From: Rhizobium sp. BK376
GTDB lineage: Bacteria > Pseudomonadota > Alphaproteobacteria > Rhizobiales > Rhizobiaceae
Direction: 5' to 3'
Assembly: GCF_004341625.1 (NCBI RefSeq)
Contig: NZ_SLZG01000002.1
Coordinates: forward strand, 736,583-800,582
DNA: 64,000 bases
Position numbers and translations under genes: made by a program. The notes under the pieces were generated by a model, which did not search any database, was not told where the DNA came from, and was given only the letters and a program-made list of their open reading frames with translations. Of this stretch, positions 37,601-46,408 are shown in pieces. How positions within the stretch are numbered: position 1 is the first letter of the stretch; each line of letters starts with the position of its first letter.

Positions 37601-38493
37601 TTTTGCCACCGTTCAGCGCGCATGCGCATGACAATATAGACGATGTTGGAGACGCCTGTGATCACGATCATGCCAAGTGCCATCGCGTAGCCGAGGTTGG
37701 CGTTGTGCAGCACGTCACCGCGGATCTGGGCGTAGAGCTGGATCGGCACGATGTTCAGCGAGCTACCGGTTAGCGCAATGGCCGTCGCGATGGCGCCGAA
37801 GGAATTGGCGAAAAGGAGCAGAGTGGTGCCGAGCAGGCTCGGCCACAGGATCGGCAGTGCGACCATTGTCCAGTACTGCTTGTTCGTGGCGCCGAGGATC
37901 GAGGCGGCCTCGCGCCATTCCTTCTTCATACCATCCAGTGCCGGTGTGATGATCAGCACCATCAGCGGGATCTGGAAGTACATGTAGGTGATGGTCAGGC
38001 CGAAGAAGGTCAGAAGGTTGAAACCGGTCGCGTAGAGATTGAAGTGGAACAGGTTCATCAGGATGATGGTGATCAGACCCTGACGGCCGAGCGTGGCCAC
38101 GAAGGAGAAGGCCAGCGGCACACCAGCGAAGTTCGAAGCGACACCGGAGAAAGTCAGAAACACGTGGCGAAGCCAGGTGGGCAGGCCACCCATGACGAGC
38201 GCCCAGGCGAGGTAGAAGCCGAGTAGCGCGCCGCCCAGAGCCGAGGCGACCGAAATCTTGATACTGATCAGGTAGGACGACATGATCGTATCGGTGAACA
38301 GACCTGCGATATTGTCGAAGGTAAAGGCGCCGTCAGGCGTCAGGAACGCGCCGGCAACCAGATAGATCGTGGGAAGAATGAGGAATAACAGCGCAAAGAT
38401 GGTGAAGGGCGCAATGCCCAGCCAGTCGATGATCACCTTCTTGTTGAAGGTCGTCGCAGGTGCGGAAACCGCCGAAGTCGAAATGCTGCTCAT
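37597..38493 (-). CDS. ABC transporter permease (PotB-like)
   Basis: A 298-residue permease with a long polar N-terminus and six predicted helices. The EAA region is KKEWREAASILGATNKQYWTMVALPIL. It follows the binding-protein gene after 76 bp containing a strong hairpin, and overlaps the next permease start by four bases. Confidence 0.9.
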   Translation of the reverse strand: MSSISTSAVSAPATTFNKKVIIDWLGIAPFTIFALLFLILPTIYLVAGAFLTPDGAFTFDNIAGLFTDTIMSSYLISIKISVASALGGALLGFYLAWALVMGGLPTWLRHVFLTFSGVASNFAGVPLAFSFVATLGRQGLITIILMNLFHFNLYATGFNLLTFFGLTITYMYFQIPLMVLIITPALDGMKKEWREAASILGATNKQYWTMVALPILWPSLLGTTLLLFANSFGAIATAIALTGSSLNIVPIQLYAQIRGDVLHNANLGYAMALGMIVITGVSNIVYIVMRMRAERWQK

Positions 38494-38528
38494 GGAAAAG
38501 CCCAGCCATTCGTGCGTCTGAGTGAGGA

Positions 38529-38558
38529 AAGCTTCCCCGCCGTGTGACGGGGAAGCTT
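38529..38558 (-). terminator. intercistronic hairpin after binding-protein gene
   Basis: A perfect 11-bp stem, AAGCTTCCCCG with CGGGGAAGCTT, and an 8-nt loop sit just after the binding-protein stop codon. There is no T-run, so mRNA stabilisation or partial termination is likely. Confidence 0.7.
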
Positions 38559-38569
38559 CTGGTCGCAGA

Positions 38570-39673
38570 TTACTTTACGGCAGCGCCTACAACGCTGTCC
38601 CACTGCTTGCTGATGACAGAGGCGCCAGCGTTCTGTTCGTCGAGCGTCGGGAAGACAGCCTTTTCATAGGAAGCAGCCGGCGGCAGCTTGTCGAGAAGGT
38701 CCTGCGGGATCTTCTTGTTCTTGGCCAGATCGTTGAAGCGGATCGGGTGGCAATAGCCCTTCAGCCAGCCAACCTGACCTTCGTCCGAGTACAGGTATTC
38801 CATCCAGAGCTTGGCAGCGTTCGGATGCGGAGCGAAAGCGGAGATCGCCTGAACGTAGACGCCAGCGAGAACGCCCGATGCCGGAACGGTAACTTCGAGC
38901 GGCGGGTTGCCCTTCAGGCTGTCGCGCCATGCGAGAGCGTTGTAGTCCCATGCGACGACGATCGGGGTCGAGCCCTGAGCCATCGAAGCGGACTTGCCGA
39001 TGACCGGAACGAAGTTGCCAGCCTTGTTGAGGGCAGCGAAGTACTTCAGGCCGGCTTCGCCGATCTTTGCGCCATCCTTCTCACCAGCAGCGAGACCGGC
39101 TGCGTAAACAGCCTGGGTAGCCTGGTTGGAAACGCGCGGGTCGCCAGCGAGAGCAACGGTGTTGGCATAGTCAGACTTCTGGAGGTCTGCCCAGTCCTTC
39201 GGCGGATTCTTGACGATATCCGTGTTCACGGCAAAGGTCAGAACGCCGTAGTAGTCGCCGTACCAGTAGCCTTCGCCATCCTTGGCGCTATCAGGAATGG
39301 AGTCCCAGGTGGAGACCTTGTAAGGCTGCAGGAGACCGTCCTTCTTGGCGGTCGGGCCAAAGGAGAGACCAACGTCGATGACGTCAGGAGCCTGCGGGCC
39401 GGTGTTGCCCTTGTTGGCCTTGATGGCTTCAACTTCATCGCCCGAACCAGCATCCGGGTTCAGTTCGTTGACGGAGATGCCGTACTTGGCCTTGAAGCCT
39501 TCGATCAGGTCGCCGTAGCCGCACCAGTCGTGCGGAAGAGCGATCGTGGTCAGCGTGCCTTCCTTCTTGGCGGCAGCGATGAGATCGTCGCTCGGAGCAG
39601 CAGCGGCAATCGCGGACGAAGCCACGACCATCGCGGTGGTGAGCGAAAGGAGGCGATGAATTTTCGAGATCAC
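38570..39673 (-). CDS. ABC transporter periplasmic binding protein (PotD/Fe-type)
   Basis: A 367-residue binding protein with a signal peptide (about residues 1-26, ending AIAAAAP). The mature domain begins DDLIAAAKKEGTLTTIALP and contains GLSFGPTAKKDGLLQPY and VVAWDYNALAWRDS, similar to family 1 proteins for polyamines, iron or 2-aminoethylphosphonate. The start is GTG 39673 with AAAGGAG well spaced. Codon use is strongly biased, typical of an abundant protein. The ligand is uncertain; an RpiR regulator and an amine-type catabolic operon lie beside it. Confidence 0.88.
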   Translation of the reverse strand: MISKIHRLLSLTTAMVVASSAIAAAAPSDDLIAAAKKEGTLTTIALPHDWCGYGDLIEGFKAKYGISVNELNPDAGSGDEVEAIKANKGNTGPQAPDVIDVGLSFGPTAKKDGLLQPYKVSTWDSIPDSAKDGEGYWYGDYYGVLTFAVNTDIVKNPPKDWADLQKSDYANTVALAGDPRVSNQATQAVYAAGLAAGEKDGAKIGEAGLKYFAALNKAGNFVPVIGKSASMAQGSTPIVVAWDYNALAWRDSLKGNPPLEVTVPASGVLAGVYVQAISAFAPHPNAAKLWMEYLYSDEGQVGWLKGYCHPIRFNDLAKNKKIPQDLLDKLPPAASYEKAVFPTLDEQNAGASVISKQWDSVVGAAVK

Positions 39674-39861
39674 TGTTGTTCTCCTTTGGTGTCAGTGTCT
39701 GACGTTGCTGTTAAAGACCTTAGATGAAGCTTGTGTGACACTTTCATGTAAGGTTTTTTCCAGAAAAGCCGGAGGTTTTACTTATATAAGCGAATTGTGA
39801 CATCAGGTTTTTACATGAGCTCGATCCGCAGATCGGTGTCATGCCTGTTCCCTTGTCCCCA

Positions 39862-40773
39862 CTAGCCAAGTTTGCTGAAAAGCTTGGTCTGCTCGAACAG
39901 GCCTTCCAGTGTTTTCATGCGCTCGCTCGTCTCGTCCCAGGTTGAATTCTGGACAGCTTCGATCAGAGCTTCGACGATGAAAAGTGTGACAACCGATGAA
40001 TCCCACGCTGAGGGCGCTTCGATTTGCACGCGAAACGTGTGTTTTGCGTATTTCGTCGCCGGGGTAGCCCATTGGTCGGTAAAAACGATGATTTCTGCGC
40101 CGCGTCGCTTCGCGGCGATCGCCAGGCTAACCATCTCCTGCTCGTAGCGCCTGATATCGAAGATTATCAGCACGTCTCCCGGGTTCATGTTCAAGACATA
40201 TTGCGGCCAGGAGCTTGAATTGGACGAAAGCAGGGTTGTGTTCGGCCTGATAACCTGCATATGCGTGAAAAAATACTCGGCAAGCGCACCGGTAATACGT
40301 CCTCCTACAAAGTAGAGGCCGCGCTGCCGTTCCGACAGCAAGCTGGCGACACTATCGAAGGTTGCCGTATCGAGATTTGTTAGCGTTTGGCGCAGATTGC
40401 CCATGATGGCATCGGCAAAGCGGTTCAGGATATGGGTGCCCGGGGCATTCGAGGCCCAGCGGTCGTGCTTTGTCAGCGGGTTGGAAATGGTTGCTTCGAC
40501 CTCCTGATGGAGGCGGGACTGAAATTCGGAATAGCCCTTGAAGCCGAGCTTCTGCACCATGCGTGCCACGGTCGGGGTAGAGACACGCGCGTTCTCGGCA
40601 ACGGTCGTAATACTGCCCAGTCCGGAGACGGGATAGTTATCGAGCAGGCTATGGGCCAGCTGCTTTTCCGCGCGAGTCAGTGCCTCGAAACGGGCATGAA
40701 TGACGTCCGAAACGGTCTTCGACGCATGGTCCACTCGATTTTTGCTCCCGGGACGGTCTTTGCCTGTCTCCAT
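39862..40773 (-). CDS. MurR/RpiR-family transcriptional regulator
   Basis: A 303-residue regulator with an N-terminal RpiR helix-turn-helix (ITTVAENARVSTPTVARMVQKLGFKG) and a SIS domain (GLYFVGGRITGALAEYF, PGDVLIIFDIRRYEQEMVSLA) that usually binds a phosphorylated sugar or related ligand. It is upstream of the ABC operon in the same direction and divergent from the amidohydrolase-permease operon, so it could control both. Repeated TGTGACA sequences occur in both flanking gaps. Confidence 0.88.
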   Translation of the reverse strand: METGKDRPGSKNRVDHASKTVSDVIHARFEALTRAEKQLAHSLLDNYPVSGLGSITTVAENARVSTPTVARMVQKLGFKGYSEFQSRLHQEVEATISNPLTKHDRWASNAPGTHILNRFADAIMGNLRQTLTNLDTATFDSVASLLSERQRGLYFVGGRITGALAEYFFTHMQVIRPNTTLLSSNSSSWPQYVLNMNPGDVLIIFDIRRYEQEMVSLAIAAKRRGAEIIVFTDQWATPATKYAKHTFRVQIEAPSAWDSSVVTLFIVEALIEAVQNSTWDETSERMKTLEGLFEQTKLFSKLG

Positions 40774-40912
40774 AAGGATTTAACAACGCGGGAATGTGAC
40801 AAGTCAATGTCAAAAATGAAGAGAAAATTTCAGTTTCCGATTGACAGTGACAGAAAGCTGAAGAATTCTTTTCTTATAAGCTTTTTATTAAGATTTCGGC
40901 GGAACGGCTTCA
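40774..40912. promoter_or_regulatory. divergent RpiR / catabolic operon control region
   Basis: A 139-bp AT-rich gap. It contains TGTGACA (40795-40801), the related TTGACAGTGACA (40841-40852), and an imperfect TGAA...TTTCA dyad between them. TGTGACA also occurs twice, at 39734 and 39796, in the gap between the RpiR gene and the ABC binding-protein gene. Candidate regulator half-sites. Confidence 0.4.
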
Positions 40913-41680
40913 ATGCTTGCACAGCAAGGCATATTGACGGAAGCGGATGGGGATTGCGTCGCGGTCGAGAGGCCGCATGGCAAAGGTTCCTTCTTTATCA
41001 TATGTGAGCATGCGTCCCGAAGGCTTCCCGAGCTCTTCGGTGATCTCGGACTGACGAGCGAAGCTTTGTCGAGCCACATCGCCTGGGATCCGGGTGCCCT
41101 TTCAGTGGCAAGGCATATCTCGGCAAATCTGGATAGCACCCTGGTTTATCAGCGCTTCTCGCGATTGATCTATGACTGCAACCGCCCGCCGGAATCTCCG
41201 GCGGCAATGCCGGAGACCAGCGAGATCTACGCCATACCCGGCAACAGGGATTTGAAGGATACCGAACGCCGCGAGCGGACCGAGGCACTTTATCTGCCTT
41301 TCCATGATCGCATTCGTGCGCTGCTGGCCGACCGGTCGGCGCGAGGGCAGGCGACGATGATCGTCACGATCCATAGCTTTACGCCTGTCTATCTGGGCAA
41401 ATCCCGTGCCGTGGAACTTGGCATCCTACACGACGAGGACAGCCGCATGGCAGATCGCATGCTGTCGGCTGCAGCGAAAGCGCCGGTCTATCGCACCGAG
41501 CGAAACGAACCTTACGGGCCGAAGGACGGCGTCACCCATACGCTGAAACTGCATGGGATCGCCAACGGCCTGCATAACGTGATGATCGAGGTCCGCAACG
41601 ACCTCATCGTAGACGAGGTCAGCCAAAGGGTCATGGCTGACTATCTGTCTGGGCTGATCCAGCAAAGTCTGGACGCCTGA
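40913..41680 (+). CDS. N-formylglutamate amidohydrolase-family protein
   Basis: A 255-residue zinc-type amidohydrolase of the HutG/FGase family, which cleaves amides of glutamate. Conserved segments are FFIICEHASRRLPE (metal ligand His), HIAWDPGALSVARHIS, LIYDCNRPPE, TIHSFTPVY and a late MIEVRNDLI. No histidine-utilisation genes are present. Its place at the head of an operon with a glutamine-synthetase-like ligase suggests that it hydrolyses a gamma-glutamyl or N-acyl-glutamyl intermediate. That is inference. Confidence 0.85.
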   Translation: MLAQQGILTEADGDCVAVERPHGKGSFFIICEHASRRLPELFGDLGLTSEALSSHIAWDPGALSVARHISANLDSTLVYQRFSRLIYDCNRPPESPAAMPETSEIYAIPGNRDLKDTERRERTEALYLPFHDRIRALLADRSARGQATMIVTIHSFTPVYLGKSRAVELGILHDEDSRMADRMLSAAAKAPVYRTERNEPYGPKDGVTHTLKLHGIANGLHNVMIEVRNDLIVDEVSQRVMADYLSGLIQQSLDA

Positions 41681-41803
41681 AACCATAAAAAACGACCCGT
41701 GGGAGCAGTTCAACTGCGGTTATGTCGATCGGTAAATTCCGAGAGGCACTTGGCAACTGGGATCATCCGTAATTCCGCGGGTGATCGGCAAGAGGGGAAT
41801 ATC

Positions 41804-43399
41804 ATGTCGGACTATACCGATCAGGATAAGAAGCAGGACGTGCAAGTCCTGCATTCCATGGGCTATGCCCAGGAACTAGAAAGACGCATGAGTTCGTTTT
41901 CGAACTTCGCAATCTCCTTCTCCATCATCTGCATTCTCTCCGGTGGTATCAATTCACTCGCGCAGGCAACATCAGGTGTCGGCGGTGCTGCTATCGGTAT
42001 CGGTTGGCCGGTCGGCTGCATCATTTCGTTGTTCTTTGCGCTCGGCATGGCGCAGATTTCGTCGGCCTATCCTACGGCAGGCGGCCTTTACCACTGGAGT
42101 TCGATCCTTGGAACGCGCTTTACAGGCTGGCTGACGGCATGGCTAAACCTGCTCGGTCTCATCACCGTGCTTGGCGCAATCAACATCGGTACGGCTCTGT
42201 TCCTTGGCGGGACTTTTGGTGCCCAGCTCGGGATCGCTGATGCCAACGGCGTCGTTTCTCCGGGCATGCAGGTTGTGCTCGTCGTCATTTTCACGATCAT
42301 TCAGGCGGCCATCAATCACTTCGGCATCGGGCTGACGGCGAAATTGACGGACTTTTCCGGCACTCTGATCCTCGTGACAGCCGCCGTGTTGACCGTAGCT
42401 TGCTTCTATTTCGCGCCGACTCATGATTTCTCGCGCCTATGGACGTTCACCAACTATTCCGGTGATGCAGGCGGCGCGGTTTGGCCTCAGTCCGACAGCA
42501 TGTGGTACATTTTTGCGCTTGGCCTGCTGCTGCCGATCTATACGATCACCGGCTACGACGCCTCCGCGCATACATCCGAAGAAACCAAGAAGGCGGCGCT
42601 TTCCGTCCCGCGCTCGATGGTTTCGGCCGTTATCTGGTCGTCGCTGGCTGGCTGGGTCATGCTCTCGGCCTTCGTCATTGCCATTCCGGATATGGCTGCC
42701 GGCGCAAAGCAGGGCTGGAACGTGTTCTTCGCGACTATCAATGCCATCATGCCGGCATGGCTGGTGACTATTCTTTATGTCGCGATTTTCATTTCGCAGT
42801 TCCTGTGCGGCTTGGCGACTGTCACGTCGTGCTCGCGCATGATCTACGCCTTCTCGCGTGACGGGGGCGTTCCGGTCGGTTCCAAAATGCTTGCGAGCGT
42901 CAGCCCGAAATTCCGGACGCCGGTCGCAGCGATCTGGACGGGTGCCGTCCTCGAAAGCCTGTTCGTCTGGGGTGCACTTTTCATCTCCGTCGGTGAGGCA
43001 AGCCTCTACGTCACCGTGGTGAACGCGACACTGATCTTCCTGTTCCTCTCCTTCCTCTTCCCGATCGTGCTTGGCATCTTTGCCTACGGCACGAAGAAGT
43101 GGCCGGCTCCGGGACCTTGGAACCTCGGAGGCGGCGTCTACAAGGCCGTCGGCGTTCTCGCAACGCTCGGAATGATCCTGATCGTCTACATCGCCATCCA
43201 GCCGCCGAACGACAAGGTTTTCGGCGTAACGGTCGGCTTCATCATCCTCGCCGTCGTCATCTGGTTTGCCGTCGAGAACCGCCGCTTCCAGGGCCCGCCG
43301 ATCGGCGACATGATCGCCAAGCGCAAGGCTGAGATTGCGGCGGCCGAGGCTGCAGTCGGTGAGACGACAGCAGTCACGGGGGCCGTTCCGGGCGAGTAA
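41804..43399 (+). CDS. APC-superfamily amino acid/amine permease
   Basis: A 531-residue integral membrane protein with about 12 helices. The conserved N-terminal GYAQELERRMSSFSNFAISF is typical of the amino acid/choline transporter branch, followed by the unwound-helix motif ILSGGINSLAQA and YPTAGGLYHW. Start is ATG 41804 after AGAGGGGAA. It probably brings in the amine or amino-acid substrate of the downstream enzymes. Ala/Glu/Lys-rich cytoplasmic C-terminus. Confidence 0.9.
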   Translation: MSDYTDQDKKQDVQVLHSMGYAQELERRMSSFSNFAISFSIICILSGGINSLAQATSGVGGAAIGIGWPVGCIISLFFALGMAQISSAYPTAGGLYHWSSILGTRFTGWLTAWLNLLGLITVLGAINIGTALFLGGTFGAQLGIADANGVVSPGMQVVLVVIFTIIQAAINHFGIGLTAKLTDFSGTLILVTAAVLTVACFYFAPTHDFSRLWTFTNYSGDAGGAVWPQSDSMWYIFALGLLLPIYTITGYDASAHTSEETKKAALSVPRSMVSAVIWSSLAGWVMLSAFVIAIPDMAAGAKQGWNVFFATINAIMPAWLVTILYVAIFISQFLCGLATVTSCSRMIYAFSRDGGVPVGSKMLASVSPKFRTPVAAIWTGAVLESLFVWGALFISVGEASLYVTVVNATLIFLFLSFLFPIVLGIFAYGTKKWPAPGPWNLGGGVYKAVGVLATLGMILIVYIAIQPPNDKVFGVTVGFIILAVVIWFAVENRRFQGPPIGDMIAKRKAEIAAAEAAVGETTAVTGAVPGE

Positions 43400-43422
43400 G
43401 TATCATCATCCGCTCCTAGCAG

Positions 43423-43443
43423 GGGGCCGCGTCGTGCGGCCCC
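43423..43443 (+). terminator. intercistronic hairpin
   Basis: The stem GGGGCCGC/GCGGCCCC with a 5-nt loop lies between the permease and the ligase gene without a T-run; likely an mRNA processing or stability element inside the operon. Confidence 0.55.
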
Positions 43444-43531
43444 TATCGGTGCAAGGCTTGGCCAGCGCTTCGGCGCCGGATATGCATTTGTCGTCCCGAT
43501 TTTCCGACTTTGTTTTTTAGGTGGACCAATC

Positions 43532-44902
43532 ATGACCAGCAGCTATACGTTCGACGACCTCAAAAAAGACGTTGCCGAAGGGCGCATCGACACCGTTCTC
43601 GCATGCCAGGTGGATATGCAGGGCCGGTTGATGGGCAAGCGCTTCCAGGCAGAATATTTCATCGAAAGCGCATGGAAAGAGACGCATAGCTGCAATTATC
43701 TGCAGGCGACCGACATCGAGATGGAGACGGTCTCCGGCTACAAGTCGACCAGCTGGGAAAAGGGCTATGGCGACTATACCATGAAGCCGGATCTTGGCAC
43801 GCTTCGTCGGATACCCTGGCTCGAGGGTACGGCGCTGGTTCTCTGCGACGTGCTCGACCACCACACCTATGACGAGGTTGCGCATTCGCCGCGCGCCATC
43901 CTCAAGAAGCAGGTCAAACGCCTCGAAGCCATGGGGATGAAGGCCTTCATGGCGTCGGAGCTGGAATTCTTCCTGTTCAACCAGAGCTACGAGCAGGCGC
44001 AGAATTCGGGTTACCGCGACCTCAAGCTCGCGAGTGCCTACAACGAAGACTACCATATCTTCCAGACGACCAAGGAAGAGGACGTGATGCGGGCGATCCG
44101 CACCGGCCTGCAGGGTGCTGGCATTCCGGTCGAGAATTCCAAGGGCGAGGCCTCGGCAGGGCAGGAGGAAATCAACGTCCGCTATGCCGATGCACTGACC
44201 ATGGCGGACCGCCATTCGATCATCAAGAACGGCTGCAAGGAGATTGCCTGGTCAAAGGGCAAGGCGATCACCTTCCTTGCCAAGTGGAGCTACACCGCTG
44301 CCGGCAGTTCCTCGCATATCCATCAGTCGCTTTGGAGCGCCGATGGCAAGACGCCGCTCTTCTTCGACGAGACGGCTGATCACCGCATGTCACCGCTGAT
44401 GCGGCACTATGTGGCCGGTCTTTTGGCCCATGCCAGCGAGATCACCTATTTCCTGGCGCCCTACATCAATTCCTACAAGCGTTTCGTCGCCGGCACCTTT
44501 GCACCGACCAAGGCGATCTGGAGTACGGATAACCGCACCGCCGGCTACCGGCTCTGCGGCGGCGAGACCAAAGGTATCCGCATCGAATGCCGCGTCGGCG
44601 GCTCCGACCTCAATCCCTATCTCGCCTTCGCGGCCCTGATCGCGGCCGGCATCGATGGCATCGAAAATAAGCTGGAACTGGAGGCGCCCTATGTCGGCGA
44701 CGCCTATGGCGCCCGTGACGTCCGCGAAATCCCGCGCACCCTGCGGTCTGCCGCCGTCGCCATGAACCAGTCAAAGATGCTGCGCGACGCCTTTGGCGAC
44801 GAAGTGATTGATCACTACACGCGGGCGGCCGAATGGGAGCAAGAGGAATATGACCGCCGCATTACCGATTGGGAAGTAGCGAGAGGATTTGAAAGGGCGT
44901 AA
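43532..44902 (+). CDS. glutamine synthetase-family gamma-glutamyl ligase
   Basis: A 456-residue protein of the GS superfamily in the branch that includes PuuA, GlnA4 and IpuC-type gamma-glutamylamide synthetases. Core motifs are FMASELEFFLF, AGQEEINVRYADAL, the SSSHIHQSLW ATP/metal segment, NSYKRFVAGTFAP, and RIECRVGGSDLNPYLAFAAL in place of the GS RxPxxxxNPY region. It would join glutamate to an amine at the expense of ATP. The AGGTGG site precedes the ATG. The true acceptor is unknown; a genuine assimilatory GlnA is unlikely given the altered motifs and gene context. Confidence 0.85.
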   Translation: MTSSYTFDDLKKDVAEGRIDTVLACQVDMQGRLMGKRFQAEYFIESAWKETHSCNYLQATDIEMETVSGYKSTSWEKGYGDYTMKPDLGTLRRIPWLEGTALVLCDVLDHHTYDEVAHSPRAILKKQVKRLEAMGMKAFMASELEFFLFNQSYEQAQNSGYRDLKLASAYNEDYHIFQTTKEEDVMRAIRTGLQGAGIPVENSKGEASAGQEEINVRYADALTMADRHSIIKNGCKEIAWSKGKAITFLAKWSYTAAGSSSHIHQSLWSADGKTPLFFDETADHRMSPLMRHYVAGLLAHASEITYFLAPYINSYKRFVAGTFAPTKAIWSTDNRTAGYRLCGGETKGIRIECRVGGSDLNPYLAFAALIAAGIDGIENKLELEAPYVGDAYGARDVREIPRTLRSAAVAMNQSKMLRDAFGDEVIDHYTRAAEWEQEEYDRRITDWEVARGFERA

Positions 44903-44961
44903 GTATCGCAACAATTTCGCCGCCTTTTCCGCAAAAACGGAAGTAAGGTAGGTGACCAAAT

Positions 44962-44982
44962 GCAGGGCTGATTCAGCCCTGC
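44962..44982 (+). terminator. intercistronic hairpin
   Basis: A perfect 9-bp stem GCAGGGCTG/CAGCCCTGC with a 3-nt loop between the ligase and aldehyde dehydrogenase genes. No T-run follows. Confidence 0.55.
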
Positions 44983-45022
44983 GCCAATCCATTCGTTTGC
45001 AGATAAAAGACAGGATTTGATC

Positions 45023-46408
45023 ATGGCCATGATCCAATGCATATCGCCGGTCGACGGTTCGGTTTATGCCGAGCGGCCGGCGCTTTCGCTTGAGGCGGCA
45101 AAGGATGCCGTCGCGCGGGCGCGCAAGGCGCAGAAGGCTTGGGCGAAGCGTCCGCTCGAGGACCGTGTTCAGCTCGTTCTCAAGGGCGTGGCGCGCCTGA
45201 ACGAGATGGCCGATGTCGTCGTGCCGGAACTTGCCTGGCAGATGGGTCGCCCGATCAAGTACGGCGGCGAATATCGAGGTTTCAACGAGCGTTCCAACTA
45301 TGTCGCCTCGATCGCAGCAGATGCGCTTGCGCCGCTCGTCGTCGAGGACAGCGCGAGTTTCGAGCGCCGCATCGAGCGCGAGCCGCATGGCGTCGTCTTC
45401 GTGATTGCGCCGTGGAACTATCCCTACATGACGGCGATCAACACCGTTGCCCCGGCTTTGATGGCCGGCAATTCGATCATTCTCAAGCATGCCAGCCAGA
45501 CGCTGCTGGTCGGCGAGCGGCTGGTGCAGGCTTTCGTCGAAGCCGGCGTTCCTGCCGATGTCTTCCAGAATGTCTTCCTCGACCACGAGACCTCGTCGGC
45601 GCTGATTGCCGCCGGCAGCTTCAACTTCATCAATTTCACGGGTTCGGTCGAAGGCGGGCGTTCCATCGAGCGCGCCGCGGCCGGCACCTTCACCGGACTT
45701 GGCTTGGAACTCGGCGGCAAGGATCCGGGCTACGTCATGGAGGACGCCGATCTCGACGCGGCCGTCGATACGCTGATGGATGGGGCCACCTATAATTCCG
45801 GCCAGTGCTGCTGCGGCATCGAGCGCATCTATGTCCATGAATCGCTCTTCGACTCCTTTGTCGAGAAATCGGTCGCCTGGGTGTCGAACTACAAGCTCGG
45901 CAATCCGCTCGATCCGGAAACCTCGCTCGGGCCGATGGCGCATAAGCGCTTCGCCAAGGTGGTTCGCGACCAGATCGCCGACGCCGTCTCGAAGGGCGCC
46001 AAAACGCTGGTCGATCCGAAGCTTTTCCCGGCCGATGATGGTGGCGCCTATCTCGCGCCGCAGATCCTGATCAATGTCGATCATTCCATTGCCTTCATGC
46101 GTGAAGAAACCTTCGGACCGGCCGTCGGCATCATGAAGGTCAAGAGCGATGCGGAAGCGCTTGAGTTGATGAACGACAGCCCCTACGGCCTGACGGCATC
46201 GCTCTGGACACAAGATCCGGAGCGGGCAGGTCGCCTCGGCCGCGAGATCGAAACCGGCACCGTCTTCATGAATCGCGCCGATTATCTCGATCCCGCGCTT
46301 TGCTGGACCGGCGTCAAGGAAACCGGCCGCGGCGGCTCGCTTTCCGTTCTCGGCTTCCACAATCTCACGCGCCCGAAATCCTACCACCTGAAGAAAGTCA
46401 CAGCATGA
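45023..46408 (+). CDS. NAD(P)-dependent aldehyde dehydrogenase
   Basis: A 461-residue ALDH. The cofactor-binding APWNYP segment, catalytic Glu229 in LELGGKDP and the GQCC motif at 260-263 with the nucleophilic Cys are present, plus the EETFGPAVGIM motif. Start is ATG 45023 behind ACAGGA. The stop overlaps the start of the iron alcohol dehydrogenase (ATGA). In the operon it would oxidise an aldehyde, possibly a gamma-glutamylated one, to the acid. Confidence 0.92.
   Translation: MAMIQCISPVDGSVYAERPALSLEAAKDAVARARKAQKAWAKRPLEDRVQLVLKGVARLNEMADVVVPELAWQMGRPIKYGGEYRGFNERSNYVASIAADALAPLVVEDSASFERRIEREPHGVVFVIAPWNYPYMTAINTVAPALMAGNSIILKHASQTLLVGERLVQAFVEAGVPADVFQNVFLDHETSSALIAAGSFNFINFTGSVEGGRSIERAAAGTFTGLGLELGGKDPGYVMEDADLDAAVDTLMDGATYNSGQCCCGIERIYVHESLFDSFVEKSVAWVSNYKLGNPLDPETSLGPMAHKRFAKVVRDQIADAVSKGAKTLVDPKLFPADDGGAYLAPQILINVDHSIAFMREETFGPAVGIMKVKSDAEALELMNDSPYGLTASLWTQDPERAGRLGREIETGTVFMNRADYLDPALCWTGVKETGRGGSLSVLGFHNLTRPKSYHLKKVTA

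Noticed and set aside
40913..41680. Histidine utilisation (hutG) assignment
   Set aside because: No hutH, hutU or hutI nearby, and the operon partners are a ligase and two dehydrogenases, so the specific hut name is not supported.
44771..46387. 538-codon open frame antisense to the aldehyde dehydrogenase
   Set aside because: Shadow of a clear ALDH gene; composition is unlike a real protein and it overlaps two well-supported genes.
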